Program-made: the position numbers and the translations under genes
Source: Bacteroidales bacterium
GTDB taxonomy: Bacteria > Bacteroidota > Bacteroidia > Bacteroidales > UBA932
DNA length: 64,000 bases
Direction: 5' to 3'
Assembly (NCBI GenBank): GCA_017619675.1
Contig: JAFZRX010000014.1
Coordinates: 18,225-82,224 of the forward strand
Notes under the pieces: model-generated
What the model was told of the DNA's origin: nothing
The model's input: only the letters and a program-made list of their open reading frames with translations
Databases searched by the model: none
In this document: piece by piece, positions 16,211 to 25,403 of the stretch
How the letters are laid out: every line of letters begins with the position of its first letter
Position numbering within the stretch: the first letter of the stretch is position 1

Positions 16211-19180
16211 ATGAAAAAAATTCTTAGAATGGCGTTAGTGCTTGCCCTCGCGGGTTCTGCACTATTGTACACTAGCTGTACAAAAGACTATTCTCCGGAC
16301 ATCAGTTCGCTCCAGGATCAGATCAATGCCATCCAGAGCAACACAGATGGTCTGCCTTGGGTAAAGGATCAGCTCCAGCAACTCCAGACTACCCTGAATG
16401 GACTTGCTCCAAAGGTTACCATCGGTGACGACGAACTGAACAACAGGATTAACGGTGTCAAGGGTGACCTCACCTCTGCTGTTAGTACCATCAACGCCGC
16501 CCTTGACGGCAAGGCTGACAAGGGTACCGTCAATTCGGCTCTCGCAGATTTGAACACCGCAATCTCCGATCTCCAGTCAGCTCTCGAGGCTCGCCTTGAC
16601 GCTCTTGACGGAGATGAAGGACGCGTTGCCGCTATCGAGGAGACTCTCGAGGCTCTCGGCGCTGCTTCCGCAGCTATCGACAGCCAGTTCGGCGAGTATG
16701 CTAAGTTCATCCAGAGCATGGCTTACGTTCCGTCTTCAACCTTCGGATATGAGTCTGCTTATCCTTTCACTCTCACTGACGGACAGACTGTTTCTGACAC
16801 CCTCCTGGTTCTTTCATTCATGGTTACTCCTCCTGAGGCCGCTTCACGCGTTACCATGGAAACAGCCAAGATGGTTGCAGTTGCTACAAAGGCCGCTGCC
16901 GCCGCACCTGTAGAGCTCACAATCAAGCAGCTCGTTTACAGGGAGGACGCTCCTGGTTATGTAGACGTATACGCAATTGTAAAGGGCCTCAAGACCCAGT
17001 CTTACTTTGGTTCTCCTACTTTTGCAGTTGCACTTCAGGCAGCGCAGACAGTTGGAGAAGGTGACGACGCTCTCGTAGAGTACGTAACCTCTGACTATGC
17101 AAACGTTTATGGCGATAGCGCACATGACCTCCTGTTCCAGATCTATGACGCAGAGGAAGGTGATGTTATCCCTGCGTACGATTATAGGGACGACCATGAG
17201 GTAAGGGTTTCTCCTTCATCTCCTTCAGATTCTGTAAAGGTATTCACAGAAGGCCGCTGGTCAGTTGTTGCTGACGTTGCCGGAGCTTACATGACTCCTG
17301 CAGAGGCTAAGGCATTCTTCGGTGTAAACGACATCAAGCTCGTTTCCCCGGCTGCTGGTGACACCCTTTACGATGATGATTACGATTCTGACTACTACGC
17401 TTCAGAGGACAAGGCCTTCGAGACCACTGTTCATCCTAACCGTCCTAAGACCGTTGTAGACTGCATCGTTGACGGTGAGGCTTTCGCATATGTAGGAATC
17501 GCCCTCCAGAACAGCCACGCAGGTGGACCTTATTCTGGTTGGGCTTATGGTGTTTACCATGCAGTTCCTGACACTGTTGCCCTGACACTTACTCCTCAGG
17601 ATGTACACGAAGGTACTATCGATGTAATCATTCCTTGGGATTACAAGTACTATGATAACATCAAGGATACCCTTATCGCCAAGATCCATGTTGACGGCGA
17701 CCGTGACAGGCTTGTAGGTGCAGACGCTACCGAGACCTGGAACGAGGATTCTGAGACTGACTACACTGAGGGCGTAGGAGCCGTTACGGAGCACTCCAAT
17801 GACAAGAACGCCATCGACGCTGTTCTCGTTTCCGCTGCTGAGTACGGAAAGGTTGACTCTACATATGTATATTCAATCCAGAAGTTCGACCAGACCAACG
17901 CTACCGAGTACGTAGGTGAGTTCGAGTATATCGTAAAGGCACGTCCTGCAGACGCAGTCATCGAACTTGGACCTATCGACACAATGGTATGCTACAGCAG
18001 TCCTACCAACATCGTAGTTGACGCTATCACAGCCGCATACGATTATCATAAGGAGTACTACAAGCCTTACACTCTCGACGAGGTTGCTGCTGACGCTCTT
18101 ACAATGGGTGTTCAGAAGGGCGTTGAGGTTACAATTGACGGTAAGAAGGCTGACGCTTCACTCGTTACCGGTGGTGACTTCGGTTACGCTAACGGTGAGG
18201 AGACAACCAACTTCGACATCAACCTGAACAAGCCGGGTGAGTGGAAGGTAACAGTTAAGACTGAGTTCGCTAACATCGCTTACACCTTCGTTGTTACAAT
18301 CAACGTAGAGGGCAACCCTGCACGCATCGCTCCTAAGTCTGCATACGTAACTGTTGACGATGCTGAGACCAAGGATTACAGCGTAGAGGTTAAGGGTGAC
18401 GTTGACGAAAGCACATACCACTACTATCTCGTTCACCAGCCGTTCCAGGATTACCTGAAGGTTGTCGAGTACGCTGAGACCTCAGAGGAGCTCAAGATGG
18501 ACCTCAAGAACATCACCAAGATGCCTGCTGATACAGCAGTTAAGGAGCCTACAACTCCTTGTGGACTTGTAAGACTCGTTGAGGACAAGACCGTTGCTAA
18601 CCTCGCTGACAAGATGACATTCGAGTGGGATAAGTGGGATAGCCTCGCATTCTACGTAGCAGCTCGCCTCATCCCTGCAGTTCAGCCGGATGCAACCGTT
18701 GACTCTGCAACCGTAAGGCTCTGGACCAAGGATCCTATCCCTGTATTCGACGGTGGAAATGGAATCGTTGTTGAGCACGAGAAGGATAGCCTTGCTCATA
18801 CCAACATCATCGCTGGTATCAACATCGCTGACCTTAACGGAATCAAGCTGAACGACAAGGATGGTCTCCGCGCAATCGGACCTGACGCTGAAACTGGCGA
18901 GATCGTAGTTGACTACGACCAGGAGATCGAGATCGGCAACGTAGAGCTCGTAAGTGGTGCTGACTTCATCGAGGAGCTCAACATCTACTTCGATGCTAAC
19001 GATCCTAACGTTCTCTGCCTCGACCTCAACCAGGGTGTAATCGTTGATCCTATCGTTGTGAAGATCCCTATCACCCTCAGCTACATGCTTGACCGTGGTC
19101 TTGAAGCTAAGAACACAATCTGGGTAACTGTAACCTTCATTGAGAAGGGAACTGCAGCTCCCGCACCTGTTGAGCCGTAA
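16211..19180 (+). CDS. Large surface lipoprotein with N-terminal coiled coil
   Basis: 989 residues. Lipoprotein signal with lipidated Cys23 (SALLYTSC-TKDYSPD). Residues about 28-165 form a heptad-rich coiled coil (ISSLQDQINAIQ, LNGLAPKVTIGDDELNNRIN, VNSALADLNTAISDLQSALE), as found at the N-terminus of many Bacteroidales surface lipoproteins. The rest is an acidic, Asp/Val/Thr-rich series of probable beta-sandwich domains ending in a Pro/Ala tail. No enzyme motif is seen. Codon choice (many GCT, GTT, CTC, TAC, AAG) differs from the GC-rich third positions of the neighbouring Bat genes, which suggests very high expression. It has its own promoter candidate and a strong terminator, so it is a single-gene unit. 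A structural role such as a surface layer or adhesin is an inference. Confidence 0.75.
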   Translation: MKKILRMALVLALAGSALLYTSCTKDYSPDISSLQDQINAIQSNTDGLPWVKDQLQQLQTTLNGLAPKVTIGDDELNNRINGVKGDLTSAVSTINAALDGKADKGTVNSALADLNTAISDLQSALEARLDALDGDEGRVAAIEETLEALGAASAAIDSQFGEYAKFIQSMAYVPSSTFGYESAYPFTLTDGQTVSDTLLVLSFMVTPPEAASRVTMETAKMVAVATKAAAAAPVELTIKQLVYREDAPGYVDVYAIVKGLKTQSYFGSPTFAVALQAAQTVGEGDDALVEYVTSDYANVYGDSAHDLLFQIYDAEEGDVIPAYDYRDDHEVRVSPSSPSDSVKVFTEGRWSVVADVAGAYMTPAEAKAFFGVNDIKLVSPAAGDTLYDDDYDSDYYASEDKAFETTVHPNRPKTVVDCIVDGEAFAYVGIALQNSHAGGPYSGWAYGVYHAVPDTVALTLTPQDVHEGTIDVIIPWDYKYYDNIKDTLIAKIHVDGDRDRLVGADATETWNEDSETDYTEGVGAVTEHSNDKNAIDAVLVSAAEYGKVDSTYVYSIQKFDQTNATEYVGEFEYIVKARPADAVIELGPIDTMVCYSSPTNIVVDAITAAYDYHKEYYKPYTLDEVAADALTMGVQKGVEVTIDGKKADASLVTGGDFGYANGEETTNFDINLNKPGEWKVTVKTEFANIAYTFVVTINVEGNPARIAPKSAYVTVDDAETKDYSVEVKGDVDESTYHYYLVHQPFQDYLKVVEYAETSEELKMDLKNITKMPADTAVKEPTTPCGLVRLVEDKTVANLADKMTFEWDKWDSLAFYVAARLIPAVQPDATVDSATVRLWTKDPIPVFDGGNGIVVEHEKDSLAHTNIIAGINIADLNGIKLNDKDGLRAIGPDAETGEIVVDYDQEIEIGNVELVSGADFIEELNIYFDANDPNVLCLDLNQGVIVDPIVVKIPITLSYMLDRGLEAKNTIWVTVTFIEKGTAAPAPVEP

Positions 19181-19202
19181 GTTTCAAACTTAACTCAATA
19201 TT

Positions 19203-19236
19203 AAAGAGGCGCCCCGCACAGGGGCGTCTCTTTTTT
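19203..19236 (+). terminator. Rho-independent terminator after the large lipoprotein gene
   Basis: A 13-bp stem (AAAGAGGCGCCCC with GGGGCGTCTCTTT, one G-T wobble) and loop GCACA are followed by a run of Ts. It starts 23 bases after the stop codon. Confidence 0.88.
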
Positions 19237-19245
19237 ATGTATTAT

Positions 19246-19276
19246 TTTGACATAAGAAAAAAAATTCGTAATATTG
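19246..19276 (+). promoter_or_regulatory. Promoter of the OmpA-family gene
   Basis: TTTG at 19246-19249, a 19-base spacer, then TAATATTG at 19269-19276, one mismatch from TAnnTTTG. It lies 38 bases before the ATG and just after the preceding terminator, so the OmpA gene is probably transcribed alone. Confidence 0.55.
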
Positions 19277-19313
19277 CAGTATATAGGATTATTCTGTAAT
19301 AACACATATTAAT

Positions 19314-20465
19314 ATGAAAAAAGCATTATTAGTTCTTTCTTCTTTTCTTGCGCTTACCTTCAGCGTAAACGCTCAGCAGTTCTTCCCTGACTGGTATATC
19401 GGTATCAAGGGAGGCGTTGGAGAGACCATCGGAGAGACCAACTGGCAGAACCTTCTTTCTCCTGCCGCGGCCATCAATGTTGGCTATCAGTTTACTCCTG
19501 TGTTCGGCCTTCGCGGAGACATCGCCGGCTGGCAGGCAAAGGGTGCGCTTCCTCTTTACGGGGACATCTATAAGTTCAACTATGCACAGGCTGCATTGGA
19601 CGCTACCTTCGACATCGCAAGTCTCTTCGCAGGCTATAAGGAGCGTATAATCAATCCTTATGTATTCGTAGGAGCAGGTGCAAACTACCGTTTCAACAAC
19701 GATGAGGCCAATGCAATCGCAAGCCACTTCTACAAAGACAACTATCTTTGGGATGGCGGTAAGGTTTCACTCCTTGGCCGCGCCGGTGCAGGAATCGATT
19801 TCAGACTGTCAGATGCAGTTGCCCTTGAGCTTGAGGCTGTAGCAAACGGCTACTCAGATCACTTCAACTCAAAGGTCGGTGACATCTTCGACTATCAGAT
19901 CAACGCTCTCGCAGGTCTTAAGTTCAACTTTGGCGCTGCCAAGAAGAAAGCCGCAGCTCTTGCTGCAGCTGAGGCAGAGGCCGCTCGCCTTGCAGCAGAG
20001 AGGGCAGCGGCTGAGGCTGCACGCCTTGCCGCTGAAAGAGCTGCCGCAGAGAAGGCCGCCGCTGACGCAGAGGCCGCCCGTCTCGCAGCAGAAAGGGCAG
20101 CAGCAGAGAGGGCAGCAGCAGAGGCTGCAGCTCGCGCTCGTGCCCGCGCTACCACAGAGAACGTTCTCTTCGTTATCGACCAGTGGAAGATCCGTCCTTC
20201 AGAGCAGGAGAAGATCGACCGCGTTGTCAACCTCATGAAGCAGTATCCTGAGGCAGTTGTTACAATCAGCGCTTACGCTGACAAGCAGACTGGTAATCCT
20301 CGTTGGAACATGACCCTGTCACAGCGTCGTGCTGAGGTTGTTGCTGATGCCCTCAAGGCAGCTGGAATCGCAGCTAACCGTATCACCACCGAGTACTTCG
20401 GAGATACCGTTAACCCGTTCGAGACCGCTCCTGAGAACCGTGTATCCGTTCTCGTAACAAAGTAA
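19314..20465 (+). CDS. OmpA-family outer membrane protein with alanine-rich coil
   Basis: 383 residues with a signal peptide (about 1-20, FSVNA-Q). An eight-strand beta-barrel-type domain spans about 21-205 (WYIGIKGGVGETIG, NPYVFVGAGANYRFN). Residues about 208-282 are an extended Ala/Glu/Arg coil built on repeats like EAARLAAERAAA. An OmpA C-terminal peptidoglycan-binding domain follows at about 283-383 (VLFVIDQWKIRPSEQEKIDRV, QRRAEVVADALKAAGIAANRI, ENRVSVLVTK). Many Bacteroidales have this kind of abundant porin-like anchor, but the long Ala-rich spacer between barrel and peptidoglycan domain is distinctive. Codon choice resembles the preceding lipoprotein gene, suggesting strong expression. 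Confidence 0.92.
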   Translation: MKKALLVLSSFLALTFSVNAQQFFPDWYIGIKGGVGETIGETNWQNLLSPAAAINVGYQFTPVFGLRGDIAGWQAKGALPLYGDIYKFNYAQAALDATFDIASLFAGYKERIINPYVFVGAGANYRFNNDEANAIASHFYKDNYLWDGGKVSLLGRAGAGIDFRLSDAVALELEAVANGYSDHFNSKVGDIFDYQINALAGLKFNFGAAKKKAAALAAAEAEAARLAAERAAAEAARLAAERAAAEKAAADAEAARLAAERAAAERAAAEAAARARARATTENVLFVIDQWKIRPSEQEKIDRVVNLMKQYPEAVVTISAYADKQTGNPRWNMTLSQRRAEVVADALKAAGIAANRITTEYFGDTVNPFETAPENRVSVLVTK

Positions 20466-20483
20466 TCTGACAACCCAGATACA

Positions 20484-20516
20484 AAGAAAGGTGACCCCTC
20501 CCGGGTCACCTTTCTT
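20484..20516 (+). terminator. Rho-independent terminator after the OmpA-family gene
   Basis: AAGAAAGGTGACCC pairs perfectly with GGGTCACCTTTCTT around a short loop, followed by GTTTT. The stem also carries A and T runs on both sides, so it could work in both directions; no gene on the minus strand ends close to it. Confidence 0.85.
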
Positions 20517-20637
20517 GTTTTATATGGTCAATCTTTACGGTAGTACTGGGTAGTATACCTTACATAATATTATAATGAAAGATATTTAAACAGTAGTTTT
20601 TGGAAATCCATCCGGAAAGTTAATTCCGGAACGTACC

Positions 20638-21441
20638 TTACTTTATGTAACCGAGGGAACGGAGTTCCTGTTTGGCAAGGGCCATGTCGTTAAGGAATTC
20701 TTCGTTGGAGTGTACGACGGCCAGGGCGGCGGCGGCGGCGATGCGCGCGGCGTCAACGTCACTCTGGTAGTGGTAACCCACGATAACGCGGCTTTCACCG
20801 TACTCGTAGCCAATCTTGAGGATCTGCTCACTCCTTTCAGGCATCAACTCTGCAAGTACAAGGGCGATGGTCCAGCCCCTGGTAGCGTGACCGGAAGGGT
20901 AGGAGGCGCTGTTGCGTGAGCCTCTTTCGCTCTCAGGAACGCCTGTAGGCTCGCTGAATTCAACGTAAGGACGTTTGCGCTTGTAGTAGTCCTTGGCCTT
21001 CTTGTTGGCGTTGTTGGTGGTAGTGTAGGACTTGGAGAGAAGCCTGTAAAGGTTGGGAGTGGTCTCTGAACTGAACAGGAACCCCAAGGCCGGCTCAAAC
21101 CTCTTTGCAACATAGGACATGGAGCTGCTGGCGTCATCGTGAGCCAAGGTTCCGCGCTCAGTTGGACGGATGGTCTTGCCCCAGGCGTAGTATGCGAGGT
21201 CTCCTTCAAAAAGAGGATCTCCCGGCTTTGTGGGAGATGGAAGATAGATGGAGGCATCAGGAAGCTCTTCGTCCTCCAGATATGCGGTGGAAGAAGAGGC
21301 GCCTGTCTGATTGGCGGCAACCTGCGCCGTAGCCTGCGTCTGGGTTGCTTTCCTGGCTGTAGAGCAGGATACAACCAACAAGGCCGCAACCAGAATGGTG
21401 GTAATGCGGCCTAAGTTTAAGGTATAATAGTGCTTTGACAT
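20638..21441 (-). CDS. Class A acid phosphatase, PAP2 superfamily lipoprotein
   Basis: 267 residues. Lipoprotein signal with Cys26 (ALLVVSC-STARK). The three phosphatase motifs are present in order: KDYYKRKRPY (KxxxxxxRP), YPSGHATRGW (PSGH) and ESRVIVGYHYQSDVDAAR (SRxxxxxHxxxD). The region GTLAHDDASSSMSYVAKRFEPA fits class A nonspecific acid phosphatases such as PhoN. The enzyme would hydrolyse phosphomonoesters at the cell surface or in the periplasm through a phospho-His intermediate. Its stop faces the OmpA gene stop across 170 bases. It follows ppdK on the same strand after 5 bases, so the two may share a transcript. Confidence 0.92.
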   Translation of the reverse strand: MSKHYYTLNLGRITTILVAALLVVSCSTARKATQTQATAQVAANQTGASSSTAYLEDEELPDASIYLPSPTKPGDPLFEGDLAYYAWGKTIRPTERGTLAHDDASSSMSYVAKRFEPALGFLFSSETTPNLYRLLSKSYTTTNNANKKAKDYYKRKRPYVEFSEPTGVPESERGSRNSASYPSGHATRGWTIALVLAELMPERSEQILKIGYEYGESRVIVGYHYQSDVDAARIAAAAALAVVHSNEEFLNDMALAKQELRSLGYIK

Positions 21442-21446
21442 AAGTC

Positions 21447-24167
21447 TTATTCACTCTGGCTTATAGCAGCCTGAGCTGCTGCAAGCCTTGCGATAGGAAC
21501 GCGGAAAGGAGAGCAGGAAACATAGTCCAGACCAATCTTGTTGAAGAAGTTGATTGAGTCAGGATCTCCGCCATGCTCGCCGCAGATGCCGCACTTGAGG
21601 TCCGGCCTCTGGGAACGTCCGCCCTGGATACCGTACTCTACAAGCTTGCCCACACCCTTGGTGTCAATGGTCTGGAACGGATCTGCATCCAGGATCTTGT
21701 TGCCCAGGTAGTCACCCATGAAGGTACCTACGTCATCACGTGAGAAGCCGAAGGTCATCTGGGTGAGGTCGTTGGTACCAAAGCTGAAGAACTCCGCGGT
21801 GCGTGCCATACGGTTTGCTGTAAGGGCGGCGCGCGGGATTTCGATCATAGTACCGAACTTATAGTTGATGGTCATCATGTAGCGGCCCTCTACCTCTGAG
21901 CGTACGCGGTCGCAGATTCCCTTCTGGAAGCTGAGCTCGCGGGCTGATACGGTAACAGGGATCATGATCTCAGGGATTGGCTTGTAGCCCTCGTTGATGA
22001 GCTCGGCGGTGGCGGTGAAGATGGCCCTGTACTGAGTCTCGGCAATGAGAGGGAAGGAAACGTGCAGACGTACTCCACGGTGACCCATCATAGGGTTAAC
22101 CTCGTGCAGGTGCTCGCCGCGCTTCTCGATTTCCTTTACGCTTACGCCAAGTTCCTTTGCGATCTCAGCCTTCTTGTCCTGGCTCTTTGGAACGAACTCG
22201 TGCAGAGGCGGGTCAAGCAGACGGAATACTACCGGCTTGCCGTCCATGATCTTCATGGTACTCTTTACGGAAGCCTTGATGAACGGCTCAAGCTCTGCCA
22301 GGGCTGCCTGACGCTCTTTCTCGGTGTCGCAGAGGATCATCTTGCGAAGCTTGGAGAGAGGCAACTCAGAGTGCTTGCCGTAGAACATGTGCTCTATACG
22401 GAACAAGCCAATACCCTCGGCGCCAAACTGAAGGGCGCGTGCAGCGTCTTCAGGGGTGTCCGCGTTGGTGCGGATGCCAAGGCGGCGGTATTTGTCAACT
22501 ATTGCCATGAACTTCTTGAACAGAGGGTTCTCAGAAGCGTCCATGGTAGCAATCTCGGAACCGTAGATAAGGCCCTTGGAACCGTTCAGTGAAAGGGTGT
22601 CACCCTCCTTGAACTTGAGGTCGCCAAAGCTTACGGTCTTGTTTGCGAGGTCAATCTTCATGGCTTCGCATCCTACGATGCAGCACTTGCCCCATCCCCG
22701 GGCTACCAATGCGGCGTGGGAGGTCATACCTCCGCGGGTGGTAAGGATACCGGCTGCAACCCTCATACCCTCGATATCTTCAGGAGAGGTCTCTTCGCGG
22801 ACCAGGATAACCTTCTTGCCCTTGGCGTACTCCTTCATTGCATCCTCGATGGTGAAGCAGATTTGTCCAACGGCTCCGCCCGGAGATGCGGGAAGTCCGT
22901 GGGCGATAACCTTTGCCTTCTTCTCTGATGAAGGGTCAAGGATAGGGTGGAGGATTTCGTCAAGCTGAGAGGGGGATACCCTGAGGACGGCGGTGCGCTC
23001 GTCGATCATGCCCTCGTCAAGCATGTCCATTGCCATCTGGAGGGCGGCGAGGCCGGTCCTCTTTCCGATACGGCACTGAAGCATGTACAGTTTGCCGTCC
23101 TGGATGGTGAACTCTATGTCCTGCATGTCATGGAAGTGGTTCTCCAGGAGGACGCGGATGTCGTCAAGCTCCTTGTAAACCTCAGGCATTGCCTTCTCAA
23201 GTGACTGCAGGTTCTTGTTATGGTCTGTCTTTGTAGCCTCATTCAGAGGGTTAGGGGTGCGGATTCCGGCTACTACGTCTTCGCCCTGGGCGTTGATGAG
23301 CCACTCTCCGTAGAATTTGTTGTCTCCGATGGCAGGGTTACGGGAGAAAGCAACTCCGGTAGCGGAGGTCTCGCCCATGTTTCCGAATACCATAGACTGT
23401 ACGTTCACTGCTGTTCCCCAGTCATCAGGAATCTTCTCTATCTTGCGGTATGCAATTGCCCTCTTTCCGTTCCAGGACTTGAATACTCCTCCGATGGAAC
23501 CCCAGAGCTGGGCCTTTGCGCTGTCCGGGAATTCAACTCCCAGGACTTCCTTAACTTTCTTCTTGAAAAGTTCGCAGAGTTCCTTGAGTTCGTCTGCGGT
23601 GATTTCTGTGTCACTCTTGTACCCCTTGGCTTCCTTGAGGTCTGCCATCATCTTGTCAAGCTGCTGGCGTATGCCCTTTCCGTCCTCGGGCTCAATGCCT
23701 TCGGCCTTCTCCATTACAACGTCGGAGTACATCATGATGAGACGCCTGTATGCGTCATATACGAAGCGCGGGTTGCCGGTCTTCTCGATCATGCCGGGGA
23801 TGGTGTCGGAGCAGAGTCCGATGTTAAGGATGGTGTCCATCATTCCAGGCATGGAGCTGCGGGCGCCGGAGCGGCAGCTTACAAGAAGAGGGTTCTTCTT
23901 GTCACCGAACTTCTTGCCCATGAGGGCCTCGGTGGCCTCCAGGGCGGCTGCAACCTCACCCTTGAGCTCCTGAGTATAGGAACCGCCAAGAGCGTAGTAT
24001 TCTGCGCAGCACTCAGTTGTGATTGTAAAACCTGCAGGTACCGGCAAGCCAAGCTTGCTCATTTCTGCCAGATTGGCTCCTTTTCCACCAAGGAGCTCCC
24101 TCATCTTACCGTCACCTTCGGCGGTCTTTCCGCCAAAACGGTAAACTCTTTTTTTCCTTTCAAACAT
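21447..24167 (-). CDS. ppdK: Pyruvate, phosphate dikinase
   Basis: 906 residues, close to the usual 870-910. It interconverts pyruvate, ATP and phosphate with phosphoenolpyruvate, AMP and pyrophosphate, and in anaerobic Bacteroidota can serve glycolysis or gluconeogenesis. ATP-grasp N-terminal domain (LGGKGANLAEMSKLGLPVPAGFTI; CRSGARSSMPGMMDTILNIG), a phospho-His swivel domain with GGMTSHAALVARGWGK (catalytic His near residue 484), and a C-terminal PEP/pyruvate TIM barrel with GTNDLTQMTFGFSRDD and the catalytic Cys in KCGICGEHGGDP. Cytoplasmic. Apparently complete. Confidence 0.97.
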   Translation of the reverse strand: MFERKKRVYRFGGKTAEGDGKMRELLGGKGANLAEMSKLGLPVPAGFTITTECCAEYYALGGSYTQELKGEVAAALEATEALMGKKFGDKKNPLLVSCRSGARSSMPGMMDTILNIGLCSDTIPGMIEKTGNPRFVYDAYRRLIMMYSDVVMEKAEGIEPEDGKGIRQQLDKMMADLKEAKGYKSDTEITADELKELCELFKKKVKEVLGVEFPDSAKAQLWGSIGGVFKSWNGKRAIAYRKIEKIPDDWGTAVNVQSMVFGNMGETSATGVAFSRNPAIGDNKFYGEWLINAQGEDVVAGIRTPNPLNEATKTDHNKNLQSLEKAMPEVYKELDDIRVLLENHFHDMQDIEFTIQDGKLYMLQCRIGKRTGLAALQMAMDMLDEGMIDERTAVLRVSPSQLDEILHPILDPSSEKKAKVIAHGLPASPGGAVGQICFTIEDAMKEYAKGKKVILVREETSPEDIEGMRVAAGILTTRGGMTSHAALVARGWGKCCIVGCEAMKIDLANKTVSFGDLKFKEGDTLSLNGSKGLIYGSEIATMDASENPLFKKFMAIVDKYRRLGIRTNADTPEDAARALQFGAEGIGLFRIEHMFYGKHSELPLSKLRKMILCDTEKERQAALAELEPFIKASVKSTMKIMDGKPVVFRLLDPPLHEFVPKSQDKKAEIAKELGVSVKEIEKRGEHLHEVNPMMGHRGVRLHVSFPLIAETQYRAIFTATAELINEGYKPIPEIMIPVTVSARELSFQKGICDRVRSEVEGRYMMTINYKFGTMIEIPRAALTANRMARTAEFFSFGTNDLTQMTFGFSRDDVGTFMGDYLGNKILDADPFQTIDTKGVGKLVEYGIQGGRSQRPDLKCGICGEHGGDPDSINFFNKIGLDYVSCSPFRVPIARLAAAQAAISQSE

Positions 24168-24230
24168 ATTATTATTCTACTTCTAAATTTCGGTCGCGAA
24201 TTTAGTAAAAATATTCTACAAATCAGCGCT

Positions 24231-25352
24231 TTAATCTTCACCTTCTGAACTTTGGCTTCTGATAAGCGAATCCAGTATGGCCTCTATGGAAGTTTTGCCT
24301 GAATCAAGGACCGTAATGTCCCTGCTCTTAACGTCAGGATGGCCCAGGGGGAAGTATACGATGTCCTGGAGAAGCATCTCCGCGTCTATGTAGTCAAAGT
24401 CGATGTCCCGTATCTGTATGAGCGCTCCCGGAACCTCCGAGAACAGTATCCTGATGGAGTCTTTCTCGTGATATGTGCTCTTGATGTCCGCAAGGTTGAT
24501 GCAGGCGCCGCATATGGCGCTCATGCGGCGCATAGCTGAAAGCAAGCCGCCCTCGCCCACGGTTGCGGCGCTCAGCAGGATGCCGTCCTCCGCAAGTTCG
24601 CGCACCAGTTCGAAGCAGTCCATGAAGTAGTCCGCATCGCCGTTCTCCGGTGCAGGGTCCGGAGTTCCGTTGACAACCTCTGAGAAGAGGGATCCGCCAA
24701 GGCGGAAGTCGCATGAGTCAAAGGGGATGAAGACAAGCCAGCTTTCTGCGTCCGGGACTATGCTTTGCGGTACGATGAGCCTGCGGTGAAGCGAAGGCTC
24801 TCCCTCCGCGGCGGCGTCGGCCAGTTCGTCATCAGATTCGGGCTGGGTCCCAGCAATGCAGGCGCTCAATGACAGGCGGCAGGCATCGGCCTTGTATACA
24901 TTGTATTTCTGCAGGCGGATGCCAAGGGCGTCGATGAAGTCCGCGGCGGCCTCGCAGGAACGGTAAAGGGCGGCGAAGCGTCCCAGGCCGCCGTCGCACC
25001 ACTCCCATTTTGCGGAGAGCGCCAGGTCCTGCAGGCGGAAATGGCCGTCCTTCCACAGGGTTTCTATGAGTTCCTGGGCTATGAGGCTCTTTGTGTACTG
25101 GGCGGGGAACGCAAGGGGGAAGTCCTGACGGATGCTGGCTACTACCTTGTTCAGGTAGTAATGCATGTGCTCGGCGTCAATGGCGCAGGATTTGAGTTCG
25201 GGGTCAGTGGTCTCGTCGGCAATGGTCTCGGAGAAGTCCTCCACGGGGTGCTTCTCAATGGAGATGTCGTTGAGCATCTCTATTGGAGAGAGGGCCTGAG
25301 GGACTCCGTCTATGATGTAGGAGGAGAGTAGAGCCGATGAGAATTTCTTCAT
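24231..25352 (-). CDS. AIR-synthase C-terminal-like protein (PurL-related), function unknown
   Basis: 373 residues, no signal peptide. The last third resembles the C-terminal domain of AIR synthase and PurL: an amphipathic helix ELVRELAEDGILLSAATVGEGGLLSAMRRM, the turn INLADI, and ILFSEVPGALIQIRD, which matches the PurL pattern of a Ser/Glu-Pro-Gly strand. The nucleotide-binding N-terminal Gly/Asp motifs of PurL or PurM are not visible, so it is unlikely to be a working purine enzyme. Related stand-alone proteins are known in Bacteroidota as AIR synthase-related. It is encoded upstream of ppdK with a 63-base gap and divergent from folC. Homology here is judged by eye. Confidence 0.55.
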   Translation of the reverse strand: MKKFSSALLSSYIIDGVPQALSPIEMLNDISIEKHPVEDFSETIADETTDPELKSCAIDAEHMHYYLNKVVASIRQDFPLAFPAQYTKSLIAQELIETLWKDGHFRLQDLALSAKWEWCDGGLGRFAALYRSCEAAADFIDALGIRLQKYNVYKADACRLSLSACIAGTQPESDDELADAAAEGEPSLHRRLIVPQSIVPDAESWLVFIPFDSCDFRLGGSLFSEVVNGTPDPAPENGDADYFMDCFELVRELAEDGILLSAATVGEGGLLSAMRRMSAICGACINLADIKSTYHEKDSIRILFSEVPGALIQIRDIDFDYIDAEMLLQDIVYFPLGHPDVKSRDITVLDSGKTSIEAILDSLIRSQSSEGED

Positions 25353-25403
25353 TTTGCGTTCTATAAGACTTCAAAAATAACTATTTTTGGAAACACTTCA
25401 AAT

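Noticed and set aside
19895-20236. Alanine-rich open frame on the minus strand
   Set aside because: It mirrors the Ala/Glu/Arg repeat of the OmpA-family gene; repeat composition keeps both strands open.
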